Virus record (IMG/VR): IMGVR_UViG_3300025436_000010
Coordinates: 1 to 27,928 of that record
Strand: one strand, 5' to 3'
Source: a virus
Length of the DNA stretch: 27,928 bases
Shown: positions 23,274 to 27,928 of the stretch, in pieces
Layout: the number at the start of each line of letters is the position of its first letter
Position numbering within the stretch: the first letter of the stretch is position 1
Made by a program: the position numbers and the translations under genes
The notes under the pieces: generated by a model
Told to the model about the DNA's origin: nothing
Database searches by the model: none
Seen by the model: the letters and a program-made list of their open reading frames with translations, nothing else

Positions 23274-26200
23274 TTAATGTTACGGTTCCCGGTACACCAC
23301 CACTATATGTAACAGTTCCTAGTACACCGCCGATAAATGTAACAGTTCCCGGTACACCGCCATTATATGTAACCCTGACTCCTGGTTATATTGGCCAGTC
23401 AGGTTATAGTGGTCTTTCTGGTTATAGTGGTCTGGATGCTCAGATGTCCGGATACTCAGGTTACTCTGGTATATCTGGATACTCAGGTTATTCAAGTCAT
23501 TCTGGTTACTCTGGAATTAGCGGAGCACAATTTATAGGCTCATCGGGATATTCTGGTATATCAGGTTATTCTGGTATTTCTGGATATTCTGGAAGATTTG
23601 GTTATTCTGGTTACTCTGGAATTAGTGGTTATTCAGGCATATCAGGTTATTCTGGGAGATCTGGATATTCTGGTAAGTCTGGTTATTCTGGAATTTCAGG
23701 GTATTCGGGATATTCAAGTTATTCAGGGTACTCAGGAATTAGTGGATATTCTGGAATATCTGGTAAGAGTGGTTACTCTGGTAAGTCCGGATATTCTGGT
23801 TACAGCGGAATAAGCGGTTACTCAGGTTACTCTGGTTACTCGGGTATATCTGGTAGATCTGGCTATTCTGGTAGATCCGGTTATTCAGGGATTTCTGGTT
23901 ACTCTGGGTATTCTGGAATCTCTGGTTACTCTGGTAAGAGTGGTTACTCTGGTAAGAGTGGTTACTCTGGTATTAGTGGATATTCAAGTATTAGTGGTTA
24001 TTCGGGAATTTCTGGATACTCTGGTATATCTGGATATTCTGGTAAGTCTGGTTACTCTGGTATAGGAATTTCTGGATACTCTGGTATATCCGGATATTCG
24101 AGTTATTCAGGGTACTCTGGTATATCTGGTTACTCTAGTATTTCAGGTTACTCTGGTATATCTGGTTACTCTAGTATTTCGGGTTACTCTGGAATTTCTG
24201 GTTACTCTAGTATTTCGGGTTATTCTGGTATATCAGGTTATAGTGGTGCTGCTTTTATAGGCTCATCTGGATACTCCGGCTATAGTGGTATATCCGGTTA
24301 CTCAAGTTACTCTGGGGTTTCTGGTTATAGTGGTATTAGTGGATATTCTGGTCTATCTGGATACTCTGGCATATCTGGATACTCTGGAGTTAGCGGTTAC
24401 TCTGGGTATTCTGGTATCAGTGGTTACTCTGGAATTTCTGGTTACAGCGGTTTAGGTATTAGTGGTTACTCTGGCATGTTTGGATATTCTGGATATAGTG
24501 GAGAAGAAGGTCTTAATCCAATGTTTCGATATATCTGGTCTTCTACTTATGTTAATACCGGAATGTATTATATAGACGGTTCTTATTTATATATAAACCA
24601 GGCCGATGCTATGGGTTTTAACCTTGACTATGTTTGGGGTAGTGTTAAGACGAATGATTTGATTGAAATAACTGTTCGACAAGGAACTTCTTATTACATT
24701 GTTGTCGCTGCTACTGATATGACAAAGATTAGTAACTACTGGAAATGTAGTTACATAGAGTTATCTAAAGAAACATCTGGGTTTACTGAGGCTGTTCCAA
24801 GTTCAATAGTGTGGGTTCATGTCGGCCAAAGTGGTTACTCAGGAAGTTCTGGATACTCAGGTTATTCCGGTGTATCCGGATACTCTGGATATTCTGGTTA
24901 CAGTGGAATAAGCGGTTACTCTGGTATATCTGGATACTCTGGTTACAGCGGAATTAGTGGTTACTCTGGTATTAGTGGTTACTCTGGCATTGGGTACTCT
25001 GGTTACAGTGGAATTTCTGGATATTCTGGCATATCTGGAATTTCTGGTTACAGCGGAATGAGCGGTTACTCCGGCATATCCGGATACTCTGGCTATAGTG
25101 GTATATCTGGCTATTCAGGGATTTCTGGATATTCAGGAATAAGTGGGTATTCTGGAATTTCTGGTTACTCAGGTTACTCCGGTATTAGCGGTTACTCCGG
25201 TATTAGTGGTTACTCAGGAATTTCAGGATACTCTGGTTATAGTGGAATTTCAGGATACTCTGGTTATAGCGGAATAAGTGGATACTCTGGTTATTCAGGA
25301 ATTAGTGGTTACTCTGGCATATCTGGGTACTCAAGTTATTCCGGTTACTCTGGTATATTTGGAGTAAGTGGTTATAGTGGTATAGGTACTCCTTATTGGA
25401 ATAAGATTTCAACAGTGTTATCACCAACTACTCCAGGAGATACCGTAACCATAGATGACATAAATACTACAGGATTAAGTGGGAGTTTTATCACTTCAGA
25501 TAGTATAAAAACATCAATAGAGGAAGTAGACTCAATTTTGTCAGATTTGGCTCCTGCGGATGCAGGTACTTTAAATGCTCAATCATTAGTTATATATAAT
25601 TCAACGACCGTTAAGTATATAGGCTACTTATCTAACGGCAGTACTAATTATAAAGGAGGAGATCCTGCGGGTACCTTAGTAAGTTATATCATTAAAGATG
25701 GTACTTTTAACTTACAAACTCCTTCTTCTACAACATCTATAAACAAAGGTGATTTAGGGTCTTTATTGGCTTATGTCAATGGAGGTCAAGTAGGTACATT
25801 TGATTTGTTATCAAATTTTAATGAAGCTTATAGAGATTCTAATCAAATTTATACTCCAGCTACATCAACAGATGGTTATATAACAATTCAATCTGTTGGC
25901 AAGTATAATAGTTTTAAAAGATGGCAGAAATGTAATGCCTTAATAAATATAATACCTGCGAATATAAGACAAGGATATAGTTACATAGGTTTAGTACATG
26001 ATTTAGCTACCGATCAAACGTCAACGAATTTTGATTTATTTTTTGATAACGATGCCGGCTCAGATCCTTCAGTAACTACTCCTGTTGTTGTAGAGAATAC
26101 TCCTGTAACTAGAAAGTTATCTGGGGTAAATTACTATGATAGAGGCAGCACATTTGATGTTTCTGTAGTCGGATCTAACTGTTTTAATAATGTCTATATT

Positions 26201-27103
26201 CAGTATCCTTTAGTTATTATTTCCTCAAGTAGTAATTGTATGGGTAACGCGAGTATTGCGCCAACGGATGCCACAGTGTCTGGAGTTTCAAATCCTCCGG
26301 TAATTGGTGAAACAATGACTGTAACTAGTAAGGTTATCACTGTTCCTTCTTTCAATGTTCGTGATATCAATGCTAGAGTTACTGTTACTCCTGGTGACCC
26401 TTATGGAACTTATACAGCCGGTGTTTCCGCTTCCGCTAATAGGTTAGTAGATGGTTATTTGAATACCGCATCCGGAACTTCAACTGATACAGCTGAGTAT
26501 TTTGATGACGAATGGTACAGATTATTGTCTAATTTTAATATTGATTCTACAGCTTATTCAAGTGGTGGTTTTGGTGGGTGGGATTCTACAGTTTCCTTAG
26601 TTTCTGGAACAACTGGTTATGATGGATTACAAGTTACTAACGGAACTATCCAATATCCAATAAATAATTACACTTCTGGTTATCTTCCTTCATCCGGTCA
26701 GGTTGATTACTCAGGAGCCACAGGAAACAGAGTTTATATAAGATATTTTTATGTTGGGGCAGGAAAGCAAAATTTTACCTGGACTATTGCCGGTACAACA
26801 GTAACTTTTGTATCTGTTGCTACTGGGCCAAGTTCTAATAATGTAACTTTTGAAATGTTAGCCCCTGCAACTACAAAGAATGGAAGTTCAAATACAGAAT
26901 GGAAAGACTGTTATATTTCTTATACTGATGACATCTCAATAGGATGTTATACATCTGGAACAAAATCAGCAAGCACAGCAAATTGGGTTACAACCTTAGG
27001 TACTAAATCTACAGCAACTTCTGGTTATGTTATTTGTGTCAGAATAACAGCTGCAGCAGCTTGGTCAGGTAACCTGGCGATCCTATCAGTGGAGGCTTCC
27101 TAA
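23261..27103 (+). CDS. Long collagen-like tail fibre with Gly-X-Ser repeats
   Basis: This 1280-residue protein starts inside the end of the GT9-like gene with a GGGGAG site seven bases ahead of its ATG. Layout: residues 5-44, near-repeats INVTVPGTPP / LYVTVPSTPP; 45-413, first Gly-X-Ser tract; 414-521, globular insert (MFRYIWSSTYVNTGMYYIDG to the end of that domain); 522-706, second tract; 707-1280, C-terminal region with TVTIDDINTTGLSGSF and IEEVDSILSDLAPADAG, then a large Ser/Thr/Gly-rich beta domain, probably trimerising and receptor-binding. Gly in every third place fits a collagen-like triple helix. At about 0.29 nm per residue the tracts would be roughly 105 and 53 nm, my estimate. No proline is seen in the triplets, so stability must come otherwise. 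Confidence 0.9.
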   Translation: MSDIINVTVPGTPPLYVTVPSTPPINVTVPGTPPLYVTLTPGYIGQSGYSGLSGYSGLDAQMSGYSGYSGISGYSGYSSHSGYSGISGAQFIGSSGYSGISGYSGISGYSGRFGYSGYSGISGYSGISGYSGRSGYSGKSGYSGISGYSGYSSYSGYSGISGYSGISGKSGYSGKSGYSGYSGISGYSGYSGYSGISGRSGYSGRSGYSGISGYSGYSGISGYSGKSGYSGKSGYSGISGYSSISGYSGISGYSGISGYSGKSGYSGIGISGYSGISGYSSYSGYSGISGYSSISGYSGISGYSSISGYSGISGYSSISGYSGISGYSGAAFIGSSGYSGYSGISGYSSYSGVSGYSGISGYSGLSGYSGISGYSGVSGYSGYSGISGYSGISGYSGLGISGYSGMFGYSGYSGEEGLNPMFRYIWSSTYVNTGMYYIDGSYLYINQADAMGFNLDYVWGSVKTNDLIEITVRQGTSYYIVVAATDMTKISNYWKCSYIELSKETSGFTEAVPSSIVWVHVGQSGYSGSSGYSGYSGVSGYSGYSGYSGISGYSGISGYSGYSGISGYSGISGYSGIGYSGYSGISGYSGISGISGYSGMSGYSGISGYSGYSGISGYSGISGYSGISGYSGISGYSGYSGISGYSGISGYSGISGYSGYSGISGYSGYSGISGYSGYSGISGYSGISGYSSYSGYSGIFGVSGYSGIGTPYWNKISTVLSPTTPGDTVTIDDINTTGLSGSFITSDSIKTSIEEVDSILSDLAPADAGTLNAQSLVIYNSTTVKYIGYLSNGSTNYKGGDPAGTLVSYIIKDGTFNLQTPSSTTSINKGDLGSLLAYVNGGQVGTFDLLSNFNEAYRDSNQIYTPATSTDGYITIQSVGKYNSFKRWQKCNALINIIPANIRQGYSYIGLVHDLATDQTSTNFDLFFDNDAGSDPSVTTPVVVENTPVTRKLSGVNYYDRGSTFDVSVVGSNCFNNVYIQYPLVIISSSSNCMGNASIAPTDATVSGVSNPPVIGETMTVTSKVITVPSFNVRDINARVTVTPGDPYGTYTAGVSASANRLVDGYLNTASGTSTDTAEYFDDEWYRLLSNFNIDSTAYSSGGFGGWDSTVSLVSGTTGYDGLQVTNGTIQYPINNYTSGYLPSSGQVDYSGATGNRVYIRYFYVGAGKQNFTWTIAGTTVTFVSVATGPSSNNVTFEMLAPATTKNGSSNTEWKDCYISYTDDISIGCYTSGTKSASTANWVTTLGTKSTATSGYVICVRITAAAAWSGNLAILSVEAS
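23273..23390 (+). repeat. Short Pro/Thr repeat at the fibre N-terminus
   Basis: Four successive ten-residue units read INVTVPGTPP, LYVTVPSTPP, INVTVPGTPP and the partial LYVTLTPGY. The first two units form a 20-residue block that is duplicated, and the DNA shows shared segments (for example aacagttcccggtacaccgc). The strands and turns could form a small beta prism or the docking part of the fibre. Confidence 0.75.
23393..24499 (+). repeat. First long (Gly-X-Ser)n tract of the fibre
   Basis: About 123 triplets. X is mostly Tyr or Ile, less often Lys, Arg, Leu or Val, and the third residue is nearly always Ser. Interruptions include GLDAQMS, GAQFIGS, GAAFIGS and two-residue slips (GIGIS, GLGIS). 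In many places Ser replaces Gly (SYS, SHS, SIS). All six Ser codons and all four Gly codons occur, so the repeat is maintained at protein level. Confidence 0.95.
24092..24235 (+). repeat. 36-base tandem units inside the first triplet tract
   Basis: Four adjacent 36-base units begin at 24092, 24128, 24164 and 24200. The last three code for GYSSISGYSGIS and differ at only a few third positions; the first reads GYSSYSGYSGIS. They are a recent local expansion within the older, codon-scrambled tract. Confidence 0.85.
24824..25378 (+). repeat. Second (Gly-X-Ser)n tract of the fibre
   Basis: About 62 triplets at residues 522-706. X is almost only Tyr or Ile. Lys and Arg, found in the first tract, are absent here. 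Interruptions are few (GSSGYS, GIGYS, GIFGVS). Confidence 0.95.
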
Positions 27104-27928
27104 TGGCATTATCTGTAGAATATTTAGCACAAGCAGCATTTAAGAAACTATTTGGGTTAGCTCATACAGAAGTTAAAACCTTTCCGTTGGGTAATGAAGG
27201 CAATCCTTCTCAGTTAACTATTATGGCTAGTGATGTCTATGTCGATATCATTCCAGCAACTGCCCAAGTAGTAACTGGGGTAACTTTAGCTTGTAATAAT
27301 CCAACTGACGGTCAAGTTGATAGTTATTTAACTGTTGCCCAAGATTTAATAATTGCTCCTGATGGTACCGGAGAAGGTCATCCTTATGTAGTAACTGTAC
27401 CAGCCGGGCACGGTTTAATTGGAAAAACTAATCCGCTGACTGGAGTAGCTTATGCTCAAGGTAGTATCGTTATGTCAATTATTCCAAAGAAATTTGGAAC
27501 TACCTGGAGACCTATTTTATATGATACAACTAAAACAGAGATTGCTCCTTTATCATCTCAAGATTGGATTATAGATGAGAGAGGATTTGTAGTTATTGAC
27601 ACTAACTCCCCGGCACCAGGCTATCTTTCATGTTATGTATATATAGGAAGAACTTTAGCCACATATGTAGGTTACTCTGGTTACTCTGGTTACTCTGGTT
27701 ATAGCGGTTTAGGAGTTAGCGGGGGTTCTGGTTACTCAGGAATTTCTGGTTACAGCGGTTTAGGTATTAGCGGTTACTCAGGAATTTCTGGTTATAGCGG
27801 TTTAGGTATTAGCGGTTACTCAAGTTATTCAGGTTACTCTGGGATCTCTGGTATATCTGGTTACTCTGGAATTTCAGGTTACTCTGGAATTTCAGGTTAC
27901 TCTGGTATTGGAACTTCAGGGTATAGTG
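27103..27928 (+). CDS. Second Gly-X-Ser fibre protein, 3' end beyond the window
   Basis: The ATG overlaps the previous TAA (TAATG) and has a perfect GGAGG site at 27091-27095. The frame is open to the last base, so at least 275 residues are present and the gene is incomplete. Residues 1-189 are a beta-rich N-terminal domain (MALSVEYLAQAAFKKLFGLA; YVVTVPAGHGLIGKTNP; SSQDWIIDERGFVVIDTNSP followed by CYVYIGRTL). This kind of domain often heads phage fibre proteins. From residue 190 the Gly-X-Ser tract begins (VGYSGYSGYSGYS), with repeated GLGIS slips. It is a second shaft protein next to the first and probably another fibre or a partner chain. The C-terminal tip is not visible. Confidence 0.85.
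   Translation, partial: MALSVEYLAQAAFKKLFGLAHTEVKTFPLGNEGNPSQLTIMASDVYVDIIPATAQVVTGVTLACNNPTDGQVDSYLTVAQDLIIAPDGTGEGHPYVVTVPAGHGLIGKTNPLTGVAYAQGSIVMSIIPKKFGTTWRPILYDTTKTEIAPLSSQDWIIDERGFVVIDTNSPAPGYLSCYVYIGRTLATYVGYSGYSGYSGYSGLGVSGGSGYSGISGYSGLGISGYSGISGYSGLGISGYSSYSGYSGISGISGYSGISGYSGISGYSGIGTSGYS
27670..27928 (+). repeat. (Gly-X-Ser)n tract of the second fibre, running out of the window
   Basis: Triplets GYS, GIS and GVS run to the window end, with three two-residue slips of the form SGLG (V/I)SG. Blocks such as ggtttaggtattagcggtta recur at DNA level, so this tract looks younger than the one at 23.4-24.5 kb. Confidence 0.93.

Noticed and set aside
23598-23813. 71-codon ORF in another frame of the fibre repeat
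   Set aside because: It is a low-complexity reflection of the triplet repeat read in a shifted frame and has no ribosome site.
23393-24499. CRISPR-like array, because of regular short repeats
   Set aside because: The period is nine bases, the repeats have no unique spacers, and the frame codes for an unbroken Gly-X-Ser protein.
23261-27103. Diversity-generating retroelement target in the fibre tip
   Set aside because: No reverse transcriptase and no template/variable repeat pair is visible in the window. The repeats are uniform triplets, not adenine-directed variants.

Overview
The window is a tightly packed, entirely plus-strand block of late structural genes from a contractile-tailed (myovirus-type) bacteriophage or prophage. 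The organism is called a phage because tail sheath, tail tube, tape-measure-like, gp26-, gp53-, gp27-, gp5-, PAAR-, gp25-, gp6- and gpI-like genes follow one another in the order usual for T4/P2-type tails. No integrase, replication gene or host gene is visible, so I cannot tell a virion genome from a prophage. The DNA is AT-rich by eye. Most genes have clear Shine-Dalgarno sequences (AAGGAGG-like), which argues mildly against a Bacteroidetes host; the host is otherwise unknown.

Layout. (1) 1-2090: the end of an upstream gene, then four small genes at the head-tail junction position (neck, terminator or completion candidates). (2) 2191-5161: sheath, tube, a second tube-like protein and a small unknown. 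(3) 5214-8679: gp26-like baseplate/chaperone protein with a short overlapping ORF, tape-measure candidate, and a tube-cap candidate. (4) 8706-14938: baseplate. This holds gp53 wedge (apparently with an AUU start), gp27-like hub, gp5-like OB spike without lysozyme, PAAR tip, gp25, gp6/J-like wedge, an unknown, and a gpI-like protein carrying a short Gly-X-Ser insert. (5) 14953-16654: a fibre-like protein, a small unknown and a BppU-N-like Ig protein. (6) 16657-23273: a glycosylation block of a 1465-residue protein (four GT-A glycosyltransferase domains plus three methyltransferase-like domains), two further glycosyltransferases, and a GT9-like enzyme split over two overlapping genes. (7) 23261-27928: one complete and one incomplete long fibre gene, dominated by collagen-like (Gly-X-Ser)n tracts of the SGYSGISGYSG type.

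How it fits together. Sheath, tube, tape measure and baseplate make the injection machine; the proteins from about 13 kb onward should form its adhesive periphery. The most unusual feature is about 6.6 kb of sugar-transfer and methyl-transfer genes inside the fibre operon, directly before two fibre genes made largely of Ser- and Tyr-rich triplets. My leading hypothesis is a phage-encoded fibre glycosylation system in which these enzymes decorate the repeat shafts; modification of host surface glycans is the main alternative. There is no stretch over 300 bases without a gene. The largest gap is about 100 bases before the sheath gene. I saw no tRNA, CRISPR array, insertion sequence or convincing terminator.
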